From Euryodendron excelsum (Eukaryota; Streptophyta; Magnoliopsida; Ericales; Pentaphylacaceae), in the NCBI GenBank assembly GCA_033060915.1, contig CM065384.1:32326001-32390000 (forward strand): a stretch of DNA of 64,000 nucleotides, read 5' to 3'. This document shows positions 10,978 through 23,829 of the stretch, in pieces. A program made the position numbers and the translations under genes. Under the pieces are notes generated by a model, which was not told where the DNA came from, did not search any database, and worked only from the letters and a program-made list of their open reading frames with translations. The stretch's first letter is position 1, and each line of letters opens with the position of its first letter.

Positions 10978-13113
10978 ACAAAATGCCCTTATTGGTTTCA
11001 GTATGGGTTAGTGTGAACGCATTTTTTTTAACGATTGATCTTATTGTGTGAACACAAAAACACGCAAACTTTATTAATCATATATAATATGCTGGGAATC
11101 CTTGAGGGTGGTCATTGATCTATCATGTAGGAATATATATGCTAATATATATGTATGTATATATATGTGTATGTATGTCAGGGAGGCATCGCGTGAGAAT
11201 AGTTCAGTAATATAGACTTTTGTACAAGATAAGGGGTGCAACAGCACCTTGTTTCAGTTTCAGTCTTTATCCTTTTCAGTTTTCTGTTGTCTCATAATGC
11301 CTTAGCTTGCTTTAATGCTTAAAGGCCAAAGTGGGAGTACTGTCAATGCGGGTCATGTGTCCAGGAACGAAATCAAAAGTTATGTTCAGAGGAGTTATGA
11401 AAGGCCAGAAATTTTTTTGAATTTTGTTGAGGGGTTAAGATCAAAAAAATTTTAAATTTAGGAAGGTCAAGGTAATTTTTCTTCTGAAATTTGTTGGGGG
11501 TTTAAGGTGAAAATAATTATATTTTAGAAGGAACATGTTTAAAATTTCAGGAGTTCACTATACCATTTCTTATTATAAATATTCAAAATCCATATAACCT
11601 AAGTGGAAGTGAGCCACGGCCCTCACGGTTGAAGCGTAGTTTTGTCCTGGTGTTTAGCTTAGCTTTCAGCTAAAGTTGTAGTTGAAGTGTGCTAAATTCG
11701 TTTATAAATTTTTAGTTGAAATTGGATATGAAAATAAAAAGGGTATTTGTCAAAAAATTTCATTATTTTTTGTTTATTTATGTAAAAGCGCACACATACA
11801 CATATATGTACATGTGATATCATTTTTATTTTTCTTTTTATTTCTATAAACAAATTTAATATCCAAACATAATATAAACCATGAATCAAATTTTGAGTAT
11901 AAACTCGTTGGGTTACCACATTAACAAAGAAAGGTATTTTTTTTTTTTTTTTAATGACCAAGGTAATTTGCCGTAGAATTAGGTTCTCCCGCCCCTAGTA
12001 AATCTGGAAGCTATTTTGATGGAAGAAGCTCCACCTTCGGTTTATCTTAATTTAATCTTTTTTTAGCTACTTTTGCTCCCCTTGTCAATTTTGCTTTTTC
12101 CTCTTGTCTTTCCAGACGAAAAAACAAAAAAAAAAACATAAAAGAAATTGAATTTATGTTTGGACCCGTATATTAGAATGAAGATTCTGGTCATCATTTG
12201 CACAACACTTGGATTTTTATTATTCCGAAATATAAGTTGAAGGTGCAATTGGCCCTTACATTAGGTAGCTTATCCAATCGTGTTAACAATCAAGTGTCCC
12301 TAACTAACCAAGCATAGCTAAAACCAAACTCAAACTAATTAAAGCTCAAGCATGAATTCTCAGTTATAAATAGGGATGACAAAATAACTCGACATCTGGG
12401 ATTCTATCCTGCCTGTCCACCTGCTCCTATTGTGACGGGTATGGAATGATACTATTCGGGACAACAAAGGTTTGGGAATAAAGTGTAATAATCCGCTCCT
12501 ACCAGAACCTGCTTCATTTATAAATGTATATTTATTTTTTGTATCTACATATTTTATTAAAATGCAATTATTATGATTCTTTTCTTACTTTTGTAATTTT
12601 ATCTTTCGCTTTGTCATGTGAAAAAATAACTAACATAAAGGAGGTGGGGTGGGACTGTGCAGGTGTAGGGTAGAGCAGGGTGAGAATGGAGATAGGAGTT
12701 ATCATGGTGAGACGGGAATGAAGTAAGGGTCTCCTGACTAAATCTATATAAACTCATTGCATATGCATGAGTAGGCCTTGTAAGTTCTTCAATTGTCTTA
12801 TGAAGCTACCGTATGATATACACAATTAAACAGTACACAATTCAGTATAATCTTTCTTTCATCTTAAAGTTGTTTGGTTCATAAATCATTCCCCAATCAA
12901 AGTAAGCCCACACAACATTTTATTGTCAAGACTTTTTAATTTTTCATCCTTCCATTTTTTTTAGATGAGAATTTGGAAATATAAATCTAGGAGGTTTTGA
13001 AGAATCGGGGAAAGGGAAAATAGAAAAGGAAAATAATGCAACAAATTGGTTTAATATCCATCAGTTGAAATTGATTGCTAACAAGTAACAAACAAGAAAA
13101 ACAATTTTTGGAA
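9990..13113. other. Intergenic region with simple repeats
   Basis: No gene is recognised. The region contains a threefold degenerate tandem repeat (10130-10440, listed separately), (TA)n at about 10518-10541, a ggatt pentanucleotide run at about 10661-10687 and (CT)17 at 10939-10972. The remainder is AT-rich, with short open frames lacking resemblance to known proteins. Confidence 0.65.
10130..10440. repeat. Degenerate tandem repeat, about three units of 90-106 bp
   Basis: Units begin near 10155, 10261 and 10349. Each carries the order gt(c/t)gtaatac or gttgttatac, gtactt(t/c)gtcttggtg, a GC-rich ggtcctt...ctggcc block, gttctaat and cacaagtaat. Spacing is 106 and 88 bp. A truncated extra start (aggtcgtaatacctg) precedes them near 10131. 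The origin is unknown; the gttctaatcc portion is faintly tRNA-like, but no A box was found. Confidence 0.65.
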
Positions 13114-13190
13114 TGGCCCATGGAGGTCTTAAACCTGCAACCTTCGCTTTATTAGCGTGACGACGCTCTAACCAACTTAGCTAATAGGCC
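13114..13190 (-). pseudogene. tRNA-Ile (AAT)-derived pseudogene
   Basis: On the minus strand the sequence aligns over its whole length to plant tRNA-Ile(AAU): GGCCTATTAGCTAAGTTGGT at the 5' end, a CTAATAA anticodon loop, and GGGCC closing the acceptor stem. It is 77 nt instead of 74 because of a three-base insertion (CAC) in the anticodon stem. The D stem has a mismatch (GCTA instead of GCTC), and the T loop reads TTTAAGA, which damages the B box. It is unlikely to make a working tRNA. The acceptor stem still pairs fully with one G-T pair. Confidence 0.8.
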
Positions 13191-13274
13191 AGTTAGTTGA
13201 AGAGCTCAGTTAAAACATATTTATTTAGTTAATAAATGATGGAGTACTGAATTTCTCATGGCCACTGTGGCACG

Positions 13275-13410
13275 TTTCGACCATTCATCTTTGCAGGAAT
13301 TTTCCAATGTTTGGACCCTCATGTTCAACCAAGTCACCACTTTTGGATCATTCATTTTTTCAGGAATTTTCTAACGTTTGGACCCTCATGATCAACCAAG
13401 AGGGTAGGTT
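13275..13410. repeat. Tandem duplication, about 69 bp
   Basis: Two adjacent copies share caggaattttc(c/t)aa(t/c)gtttggac, cctcatg(t/a)tcaaccaag and the preceding atcattc/gaccattcat segment. They begin near 13282 and 13350. No gene is associated; the pair lies just before the LINE remnant. Confidence 0.65.
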
Positions 13411-13514
13411 AATCATTTTACAAATCATAAAGGGTGTAATCACCCATATCCAATATTCTATATTTTGTGTCTAATGAAACCTAGATCATTGAAATAACCA
13501 AACATATTGATTCT

Positions 13515-16430
13515 CTATAGCAGGCCCTCCTTCAATGGTCAACAATGATTTACAGGGAAATCTAAAGATAAAGCTCAAGGAAATTCTGTTGAGAAAGGAG
13601 ATCCTATGGAAGCAAAAATCTTGGAACCAATGGAATCGAGAAGGAGATATAAATACTAAATTCTTCCATACCTCAACGATCATAAGGAGGCACAGAAATT
13701 CCATTGATGCTCTAAAACTAGATGATGGGTCATGGTCCTCTAGTCAAGATACGATAGGGAAACAGTTTGAATCATATTACAAGGACCTCTTTGCTACTTC
13801 AAATCTTCATATTCCTGAGTGGATTACAAATTTGCTCCCTCCAATGATTTCCAAGCTTGACTAAATCTCCCTTTGCAGTATCCCTTCTTTTGATGAGGTT
13901 CGTACTACCCTCTTTGGTATGGCGCCTTTGAAGGCTCCCGGACCGGATGGTAAGTCAACTATTTTTTACAAAGCTTATTGGCATGTAGTAGGGGTTGATC
14001 TATACAGGATGGTCACATCTTTCTTCTAGTATCGATTCCTATTGCGGAAGCATAATCATACATTCATCACTCTTATTCATAAGTCCCAAAATTCTTGCAA
14101 AGTAGAGCATTACAAGCCAATTAGCCTTTGTAATGTGGCGTACAAAGTCATCTCAAAGATCCTAACTAACAGATTAAGGTCTTTTATGGATAAGATAATT
14201 GCCCCAAACTAGTCTGCCTTTGTGCCTAAGCAAAATATTGGAGATAATTCAATTCTAGCTCAGGAGGTGATGCATACTTTAAAGAGGAAGAAAGGAGTGG
14301 GTGCCCTTATGGCCATTAAAATCGATATGGCTAACGCCTATGACTGTATTAAATGGTGCTTCCTTCTCAAAGTCCTTAAGTGTCTAGGGTTCCCTGAGAT
14401 ATTTATACAATGGATTCATCAGTGTATATCTACTTTATCATTCTCTATCTTGATAAATGGTAGTCTTTTTGGCTATTTCCATCCTCAACGTGGGCTTAGG
14501 CCGGGAGATCCGTCATCCCCATTTTTGTTCATAATCTGCAGTGAAGTATTATCCAGACTCTTAGCACGTGCTGAACTTTATGATTGATTCCATGGCATTA
14601 AAATAGCTCGCAGCTGTCAACCTTTGTCTCACCTCATGTTTGCGGATGATCTTTTTATTTTTTGTCGGGCATCTACTCAGGAAGCTGAGGTCATTCAAGG
14701 AAGTCTCTCCCTTTATGGAAGCTGGTAAGGTTAGTTGGTAAATAAATCAAAATCAGCTGTCTTCTTCAGCAAAAATGTGTCCAAAAATGTGGCTTACAAT
14801 ATTAGGCAGGAGTTGAATCTTGCCAAGGGTAAAGAAGATGCTATCTACCTTGGAATTCCGCTGTTTATAAGGAAATAAAAAATAAAAAAAAACAGGCTTT
14901 TAACCATATTTTGGATAAGCTGAATGCCAAGATCTTGGGGTGGAAGAGTAAGTTCTTGACCTTTGCTGGAAGGTCTACTCTAATTAAAGCAGCTGCTATG
15001 TCCCTGCCTATCTATACCATGTCTTCCTTTAAGTTGCCTTCGGGTCTTTGTAACCAAATGGATAGTAAGATCAGCAGAATCTGGTGGGGTCTCCCTCATG
15101 GCAAGAGAGGATGCCACATTAAGGCTTGGAGTTACCTTTGCAAACCAAAAGAGGTCGGTGGCCTTGGCTTCAGGAATTTTTCTAGTATTAACCGTGCTTT
15201 GATCGCTAAACTTGGGTGGCAGCTTTTGAAGGAGAAAAATCATCTTTGGACTTCCATTCTTCTTAGCATATATTGTCGTAACTCAGAATTTATGGAGGTT
15301 TAGACTAGGGCCTTTGAATGCATAGGCTTATTGGGATGCTAAGGTCTGTGAATTATTTGACTCCGAAACTGTTTCATGGAATAAGCTAGTTCTGCAATCT
15401 CTTTTTGACCAGCACTCTATGCAAGAAATTCTTAAACTTCCTCTTCCAACTATTCCCAAAAGTGACTCGTGGGCTTGGATCTATGATGATACGGTGTTTT
15501 TCTCATCTAGCTCAGCATATAAGTGTGATATGAACTACCACCTTATGGAACCTTCCTTGCTCACTTTTAGTCATTGGAATACCCTGTGGCTGCTCAAGAT
15601 TCATGAAAGACTCAAAATTATGCTTTGGAGAGTTGTTTCGGATGCTCTTCCTACAAAATTCGTGCTTAGAGCCAAAGGTGTGGTCATGGAATATGCTTCT
15701 TGCTCCCTCTATGGTATGGAAGAGGAAAGCTTACTTTATCTATTCTTTCATTGTGTTATAGCCAAAATGACCTGGTATAGAAGCTGGTCTATTCGTGCTA
15801 ATATGATTAATGATGATACTATTGCTCAGTGGATATCCAAAATCCTTAACCTAGTAGATCTTGGTCTACATTCTGTTAATCGAAGTCATTTTGCTGTTAT
15901 CTTATTCAACAGAGTTTGGAAATGGAGGAACATCTGTATCTTTGATGGGAAACCTTTGGATGCGGATATCATGTTCCAAGAAGTGGACGAGCTGTGGAGA
16001 GAGCATTGTGATGCCAGGTCAAATTCTGAGGGCCCTCTTGTGGCTCCTTTAATTATTCGATCTATATCCCCAGAATGGTTCCCCCCTGCCTTTGGGTATA
16101 TTAAAATAAACTGTGATGCCTCTTTTGTAAAAGGTAAGATGTCTTGTGCAACCATTGGGAGGGATCATCTTGGGAATGCTTTGATTGCCATTGCGGCTTC
16201 AGGACCCGGGCTCTCTGCTCTCTCTGCTGAAGCTGAGGTAGCTAGGTTGGCTTGCTTATAGGCTACTGGTGAGGGCTCTAATTCTGTGATCTTTGAAGAG
16301 GACTCTCAGGTAGTGGTCCACTTATGCCTGGGAATTATCTACCACGTATGCCAGAGGGTCAACTTAATCCTTGCCTACGTCCTCTTTTCCTCGATCCCCT
16401 CGAGGGTGTTCCACTATATAATCTTCTTTT
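13515..16430 (+). pseudogene. LINE (L1-type) ORF2 remnant: reverse transcriptase, zf-RVT and RNase H
   Basis: The order of domains is that of a plant L1-type LINE ORF2, broken by stops and frameshifts. From 13535: LWKQKSWNQWNREGDINTKF, the linker before the RT. About 13920: PLKAPGPDG. 14222-14587: RT core with AIKIDMANAYDCIKW and QRGLRPGDPSSPFLF. About 14630: HLMFADDLFIF, the catalytic FADD box. About 14850: YLGIPL. 14911-15303: LGWKSKFLTFAGR and GGLGFRNF. 15419-15800: zf-RVT region with W...LLKIHERLKIMLWR. 16085-16430: RNase H-like with KINCDASF and EEDSQVVV, frame-shifted. Stops interrupt the frame near 13862, 14210, 14585, 14728, 15301 and 16259. The endonuclease and ORF1 are absent, so the copy is 5'-truncated. 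No poly(A) tail is visible. Confidence 0.9.
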
Positions 16431-17099
16431 TACACAGCTGCAAGTTTCTTCAAGTGCCCAGCTCATTATTACATCCAAGGATTTATACCAAATCCTTATT
16501 GCCGAGAAGCTTCAACCAAGCTCTCGATTTTACAAGAGTGTTGTTGTAAGCACCCTATTTTTGCTCGCTCGACAGTCTCTGGCCCGACTGAACTCCGTTT
16601 CAAAACTCCATAAGCACATTCAAGCCCAAATCAACTTTCAAACCCTGATCCAATCAGTCAACCGCTTCCCGGGCCCAATAGAAGCCTAATAACCAAACCT
16701 GCCCCTTGGGCCTCCAGGCACGTCTTGAAAAAGTTTAAAATCCCTCAAAACGGTAAGTCCACCCTTCCAAAGTGTTACTAAGCAGTTAGGCGTACTCCAC
16801 ACGCCATTCGGTCCGATTCCGGCTCTATTTCGGCTAACTCCGGTCAAAATGACCATTTCGCCCTTGAACGTCCCAGCGTTGCACAAACTCTACCAAACGA
16901 TGAAAGATTCTCCCGAAACCATCCTTGAACGAATTGGTACGTTTGACACAGCACGCCAAACCATTGTTGACCATTTTGACCAAACCCGGTCAAAATGACC
17001 GTTTTATCCCTGACGGCCGGATGCGTCCCAAAACAACACCAGTTCTAAGATTTTGAATAGAGGGTCTTGCCACACAACCCTGTTTAACTTGAAAAGGAC

Positions 17100-17640
17100 C
17101 TTGCGATGCTAAACACTCACGACTCGATAAAGGTTCCCTGGAGCGTCTCGTATATGCTCCGCCTAAATTATCTCTACTCCCCGATTCCCTGGTTATAACG
17201 CATTGTCAAATGACTAGAGAAATGCGTAAACTAGGGAATTCCCAAAAGCTCGTCCCCAGATCGTTTCATCAATACAGTTTGATCGAATAGATCGCCTCCC
17301 GAAGCCCTTCATCGTGTGACTCCAACACTGCTACTTTCGACAACCCTTGGAGCGTCTCGCAGACGCTCCGCCAAGGTTGACTTTTTCTCCAATTTCCTAA
17401 TTAAAACACAACGTCAAACGACTTGAGAAACACATAAATTTGGAAATTTCCAAATGTATTTCTGAAGTACTTTCCATCTGTACGGTCCGATCAAAAAAGA
17501 TCGCTTCCCGAAGGCCTCGATCACACGACACAAAAATAGCTACTTTCGAACACCCTCAAAGCGTATCACAGACGCTTTGCAAAAGTATCCTTTTCTGCAC
17601 GCTTCCTGAGACGATATGCCGCGTTTCCAAACATAATTCA
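17100..17640 (+). repeat. Subrepeats of about 200 bp in LTR B
   Basis: Three diverged units upstream of the TATA box each carry g(a/g)gcgt(c/a)tc...acgct (near 17142, 17350 and 17549) and a following attccc(t/a)...acg(c/t)...caaa block. Unit spacing is about 208 and 199 bp. This corresponds in position to the 157-bp subrepeats of LTR A. Confidence 0.6.
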
Positions 17641-17883
17641 AACTTTTCAAAAACATGAAAGTTCACGAGAAACCCTAAGAGAACACTGTGGGTGCAACCG
17701 ATTCTCCCGAAACCTTCCTGGTTGGCTTAATTATCGAGACAAAGTTTGGACGAACCTTCCTGGTAATGGAGCATATGCTACATGCGCTCAAATTTTGATC
17801 AAATCGACCAATTTTCAATCAACAATTGAGATTTAACCAGTACACAAGGTGTCATGTGTCATTTTGGCAATGGAATAGTACCT

Positions 17884-17930
17884 GCGCATGTCCTACATGC
17901 GCCAGGCTTGTTTCAGATTGCCTATAAATA
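17884..17930 (+). promoter_or_regulatory. LTR B core promoter: dyad plus TATA box
   Basis: The TATA box TATAAATA is at 17923-17930. Twenty bp upstream lies the dyad GCGCATGT-cct-ACATGCGC (17884-17902) with perfect 8-bp arms. A second, imperfect dyad, gagcatatgctacatgcgctc, lies near 17769-17789. The arrangement parallels LTR A, where larger GGCGCC dyads precede the TATA box. Confidence 0.6.
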
Positions 17931-20199
17931 CCAAACCACCCCTTTGCATATTCCATCTTCGAAATTGATGCGAAACTCTGCTGAAACTACTCCAGAACCT
18001 CGAATCCTTACATATATTCCACCCTTCCAACACTTAGGCTAGATTCTACCTCTCTCAAGCCTATACACTTCACCTATAAAGCCTTATACACCATTACACA
18101 CTCCATTCCAGCCCCTCAAGCCTTTTTGAAGTCACTTAAGCTCCAATCAAGACATCCATTGAAGACTACAAGTGTGTTAAAGGCAAAAGGTGGTATCCCT
18201 TTTACATTTGTATCTTCCCCCATTCTTCTCTTTTCCCTCCTAGCCTACTTAGGCTATTCTCTATTTTAATCCCCATCTACAGCCCCCCATTCTTGCATGC
18301 TTGAGCCAAGAGGGCTCTTAAATCATGCTTAGAGGAAAGCAAGTGAGAGCCACTGTGTAGGGAGACCTCTCACTAGCCTACTTTGAGATGGTATGGCCTA
18401 GGAGCTCCTTGTTTATGTGGTGTAGCCTAAAAGCCTTGTATGTGATCATGACCCCTTGCATATTACTATTTTGATCATGTCTTGTGTGCCTGACTTTATT
18501 TTTATGCTTATTGCCAAGTTCTATAATGCTTACATTACTCTTAAGCTCCGTGTCATTTTTAAGCTCTATATTTCTTTTAAAAATTGTTCCAAGAGTTGGT
18601 TCCTTGAAACTTAGGATGAGATTTTAGAAATCATGCCTTAGAGGATCCTCTACTAACCTCTTAACTCTCATTTTGACATCATTGCATTTTCACTTGTATA
18701 AGAGTTGTTTTCTAACTCTCTAATTTTCAAGGCTTCCATTCTCTCAAGTTAGTGGTTGAAATGGCCCCATGGAACCCTCCCTTGGGTGGTTTTCCTTTTA
18801 TTTGGCCATAGGAACCTTTTCTTGATAGAATGACCTCCTATAAAAATGGTTATCGAAAACTCATTCTCTTTATCTTTACATTAAAAATGGTGCCTTAAAA
18901 TGTTGTTATCACCATATTGATTTTTGGGCTCCTTATAATATTGTCAAGATTATGGTTATAATGGTCAAGAAGAAACTGTCCTTGGAATGGTCTCCAAACA
19001 CCAACCATATAAACCATACTCTTGGCTAGAGTCAAAATTTTCATAGAAATGATCTTAAAAAGGGTTGTCCACCAAAGCCCATTGCATAACATGTTTTGTT
19101 TTCAAAGCTCTTTCCAAAAGTGTATTAAACCAACTTTCAATACCATTTTTGTGAGACCCTAACTTGCTTAGCATCATACTTAGCTTAATAGCATGCAACT
19201 CGGTAGCTCGTGCTCGGCCGTGTTGGCCATGGTCTTGCTCGGCCATGGTCTGGTCGGTCGTGATTGGCCATGGTTTGCTCGGCCAAAGGGAGACATCGGC
19301 AGGTCGGCATGGTTTGCTCGGTGTCGCGCCCAGATTTTTCGCACTAGAGGAATACTCACCCAAGCGGGAAAAATACTGTACTCTCTCGTTAGAACTCACC
19401 CTCCTAGAAGAATGAGTGCGATTAGGTTTGAATTGAAAAATTGGTTTGAATAAAGGGCTTTTGAAAAAGATTCAGAGTCGCCACCTAACTTAATTAAGGT
19501 GAGTTAGGTTACCTAAAAACTAAGAATAATCCGAAGACTACACTTAGGGTTTTTGAAAAAAAACGATTTGAAAATATTTCTTCGAGAGAGGGTTTTTTAG
19601 GAAAACGGGTTGTTTGGTAACCTTTGGAAAATATTTAGCCCTTTTTAGAAAAATAACTCCTTTTGGTCTTTGAAAACAGTGATCTTAGGTTCGGAGGTTG
19701 GTTACGTGTAGGGAAGACGCACTAAGCTATCACCCTACCCCGCCCTTTCGGTACTTACATGTCAATCTACCCGAGATTCACCTACGAGAGTCTTTAATTA
19801 ACTATAGTTCAACCCTATTCACTTTGAAAAACAATGTTTGAAAACTAATTTAGCATGATGCATGATATGCAAGTGTAAGATGAAAGAATTGGAAAATAGA
19901 AATTGATTTGAAAAGAAATTGATTTAATTTGAAAATAGATTTGAAGAAATAGAATTGAAATTGAAAAGTTTGAAAATTTAAAAATAGGAACTTGAAAATA
20001 GAAATTTTGAAGTTGGAATTTTGAAAACTGATTGGAATTTGAGATTTGGAAAGATTTTGGAAACTGCACCCATGAGGGTGGAATTGAAAGTTTGAAAGGT
20101 ATTGTGACCGCACCTATGGAGGTTGCCTACGTATCCCTTTGGGGGAATCAGGTCAGTCGTAGTTCGGACCGGAGTCCGATTGAAAATAGAAGAGTTGAT

Positions 20200-21830
20200 T
20201 TGAAGAAGGAGATTGAATTAGAAATTGAAAGTAGAAGATTGAGAGATTGAACTTTGAATGGAGGATTGAAAATTAGAATTTGGAATTTTGGAATTGAAAA
20301 GATTGAATTTTGATTTGAAAAGATCGAACTTGGAAGAGAGAGATTTAGACTTATTTTGAAAAGACGAAGGTTTAGGAAACCTAGACTTAGGAAAGATAGG
20401 AGACCTAGGAAAGACTTGAGATTAAGGAAGATTGGATTGGAATGTTGGATTTGGAAAGATTTGGAAACTTGGAATTTAGGAAATATTAGATTAGGGAAGT
20501 TTCGAATTAGGAAAATGTTATTTTTGGAAAGTTTCAAATTAAGAAAGTTTTGAATTAGGAAAGTTTTAGGTTTAAGAAAGTTTTGAATTTAGGAAAGTTT
20601 TAGAAAATTGAAAAGTTTTGTTTCAGGAAAGGTTTGAAAAAGGAAAGTTTTCAATTTAGGAAATGTTTGAATTAAGAAAGTTTCAACTTAAGAAAGTCTT
20701 AAATTAAGGAAGTTTTGAGTTTAGAAAAGTCTTAGATTTGAAAAGATTTTGAAGTTTTGGAAAGTTTAGAATTTGGAAAGATTTAGGTTTAGAAAGATTT
20801 AACTTAAGAAAGTTTTGAACTTAGAAAGTTTTGAATTTGGAAAGATTTGAAATTTAGAAAGTTTAAGATTTAGAAAGTTTTAGAATTTTAGAAAATCTTG
20901 AGATTAGGAAAGGTTTGAGTTTAGGAAGAGTTTGAAAACTTAGGTTTGAAAAGTTAAGATTTGAGAGGAGGGTAGAATTAGGAAAGGGTTGAATTAGGAA
21001 AGATTTGAATTTTGTGTTTTAAAACTTAGGAAAGATTTTATTTTCAAGTTTTGAAAACTTAAGATTTAGGAAAGTGGAGGATTAGGAAGGATTGGAATTA
21101 GGAAAGATTTGAATTTGGAAGGGATTGGATTTGGTTTCCAAAAGAAAAGATTTGATTTTGTTTCCGAAAACGGAGGACGGAATCTAGTTTCCTAAACGAG
21201 GAGATTTGATTTGGTTTCCTAAAGGGAAAATAGAATTTGGCATGGATTTGGAAAGGGAGATTCTAGAAACCTTAGATTTGGAAAATTATAGTTCCGGCGT
21301 AAAAAATAGATTTTGTAAACATGTATATTTTTTATGTGAAAACACGAGGTTTTGGAAACCTAGGTTTGGGGCAAAGTTTGAAAATCATGTTTTTAGGCAG
21401 AAAATTTGGGGTTTCTAGGGCTTGACTTGGGTTCTAAGGAAAGAGTTTTTGGAAAACGCGTTTTTGAAAACGAAGGTTTTCTAGAAGGGAATCCTAGGGA
21501 GGAGTTTTTGGAAAGTGTGTTTTTGGAAACAAAGGTTTTGGAAGGAAAATCCTAGAGAGGAAATTTCTAGAAGGAAGATTTTAGAAAGAGAGTTTTTTTA
21601 GAATGGTTTTTGGAGAAAGTTTTTAGGAAGGTGAATCTAGGGAGTGTTTTTAGAAAGAGATTTTGAAGAGAAGGAGTTTTGGAAAGGAGTTGAAAAAAAG
21701 AATTTTGAAAAATAGATTTTGGAAGGGAGTTTTTTGAAAACAATTTTGGAGAGGAAAGTTTTAGGAAAGTATGTTGAAAAAGAGATTTTTAGGAAGAGAT
21801 TTTTAAGGAGAGTTTAGAAGGTGTAAAAAA
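20200..21830 (-). repeat. Low-complexity tract in LTR A1, C-poor on plus strand
   Basis: The plus strand consists of repeated gaaagttttgaattaggaaa-type units, mirroring the A2 tract. Units have drifted and no fixed period is visible. No protein resemblance. Confidence 0.8.
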
Positions 21831-22714
21831 ACATCTCACTTTCCTAAAGCGATTCTAGTCATAAGAGGGCTAGAACCACTTTAAGAAAGTGGTTTTGAAA
21901 ACAAGGTTTGAAAATATAGACCAAAAGGTCATTTTTAATATAACACTTTCTTAAAGCAACTCTAGCCATGGAAAGGCTAGAATCACCCTAGAATTGTGAT
22001 TTTAAAAACAAGTTTTTGAAAAAGAGATTTTGATACAATTTTGAGAAACAAGTTTGAAAACAGTTTTGAAAATAACTTTGAAAACGAATTTTGGAAGATG
22101 CAAGATTATGATATGCACAATGCAATTTGGGGTCGTGAACATATAAGGTTAAGGCTTCACCACATAATCAAGGGGGCTGGACCCACGTGGTCTCTGGTTA
22201 GACTAGAAGAAAACCCTCGACACGGTGACTCTCCAACAGTCTAATCCTACACATGGACCGGGAGTCCCCTTGTTTCAAGCATGCAAAGAAAGGGGGGGAA
22301 AGAGATGGGGGATTAAAATAGAGAAAACCCAAGTGGGTTGGAGAGAGAAGAGAGAGGGGGGAAGTGCAGAAAATTAAAGAGAAAGCCTACCTTGTTTCTT
22401 GTTTATTTTGCGCGCTGTGCAGTCTTCGGTCTTGATCTTCGTCTTTCGTCTTCAAGAGTTATCTTCAAGCTTCGGGTTGCAGCTCCTCTAGTTTTCAAAA
22501 GATGGTTGAAGGCTAGTGTATGAGTATATGGGGGAGTGTGTAAGTGTAGAAGAGGCTAGGGTTTGTGTATGATGGCTAGGGTTTAGTGTAGGGTGGCTAG
22601 GGTTTGGAGAACCTAAGGAAACTAGAGTTTTTGGAGGTGCTCGAGCTCTGCATATCGAATTGTGTGATTTCTAGGTTAAGTTTGCAGCCCCTTTTTACGT
22701 TGAACGAGGCTCTG

Positions 22715-22841
22715 TATTTATAGAGGGAAGACAAACCTGGCGCTTGTTGCAGTGGCGCCAGGCCAGGCCAAATTATACACTGGCGCCACTAGGAGTGGCG
22801 CCAGGACATTTTTTGGCTTGGCGCCACTACTAGTGGCGCCA
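22715..22841 (-). promoter_or_regulatory. LTR A1 core promoter: three 23-bp GGCGCC dyads and TATA
   Basis: On the minus strand TATAAATA is at 22722-22715. The dyads are at 22819-22841 (perfect 11-bp arms), 22781-22803 (near perfect) and 22738-22760 (degenerate, next to TATA). Starts are 38 and 43 bp apart. The number of sites, their 23-bp length and their order of decay match A2, so the array predates the two insertions. Confidence 0.75.
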
Positions 22842-22989
22842 GCCATTTAGGAAATAATTAAGGTCGGCAAGCAACGTATCTTTGACTAGATTTGGGCACC
22901 TGTACTAGTGACTACCATGTAAACTTTAGCCTAGCTTCACTAGGAGTGACTCCGGAAAGTCCGGGAATGATTTGAAGGAGCCGGGAGTG

Positions 22990-23760
22990 ACCCGGAAGGT
23001 TGGAAAGGAGCAGGAACACTTAGAACAGTGTCTTGGAGGTATTTGACTTGAAAAATGAAGATAAGGTGGGTTGGAAAGGTTGATCGAGCCTTTAGGGGCA
23101 AAACGGTCAATCGGACTAGGAAACTGCCGGGACAGACTCGGACTGTCCCGGAAGAAGACTTGAGATCTGGAAACATTATTTAGAATGTTCCCAGAGGTTG
23201 CCGATTTGATTTCCTAAGCCGGCGTGGTCGGACAAGGAGACTGGCCCACCAGGGGCAAAACGGTCATTTTGTATCGGGTTTGCCGGAATTGACTCGGAAT
23301 GGTCGGAAAAGGTAAAGGAAGGTCGAGAACACTATAAAAAGTATTCTCAGTACATTACTGGTTTGATACTCAAAGCCGGTATGGTCGAAGAAGGAGACCG
23401 GCCCTCTAGGGGCAAAACGGTCATTTTGTACCGGGTTGGCCGGAACCAATTCGGAATGATCCGGAAAAGTAAAGGAAGATTGAGAATACTATAAAAAGTA
23501 TTCTCGGGACATTACCGGTTTGATACCCAGAGCTAGTATGGTCGAAGAAGGAGACCGACCATCCAGGGGCAAAACGGTCATTTTGTACTGGGTTGGCCGG
23601 AACCAACTCGGAATGATCCGAAAAAGTAAAGGAAGATTGAGAATACTATAAAAAGTATTCTCGGGAGGTTACCGGTTTGATACCCAGAGCTGGTGTGGTT
23701 CCCGGGGCATTCGGATGCCTAGGGGCAAAATGGTCATCTTGACCAAAAAGTCTCGGAAAA
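22990..23760 (-). repeat. 157-bp subrepeats in LTR A1, about five units
   Basis: The anchor aggggcaaaacggtca recurs near 23094, 23248, 23408 and 23565, with a variant (aggggcaaaatggtca) near 23721, at about 154-160 bp spacing. Units also carry ggtttgat(a/t)c...gtatggtcgaagaaggagac and ctataaaaagtattctc. The ctataaaaag sequence within each unit is TATA-like on the plus strand; on the LTR sense strand it reads ctttttatag. Confidence 0.85.
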
Positions 23761-23829
23761 GGTCCTAAGGGTAGTCTGGTCCTTTTTCACCGAAGTGAGC
23801 TAACAAACACGGGTATTGACCTAGGTTTG

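Noticed and set aside
13114..13190. Functional tRNA-Ile gene
   Set aside because: Three-base insertion in the anticodon stem, broken D stem pair and altered T loop/B box point to a pseudogene.
20148..20537. Open frame of about 130 codons on the minus strand, Phe/Ser/Leu rich
   Set aside because: Low-complexity G-poor tract of LTR A1; same type of spurious frame occurs in the matching tract of A2.
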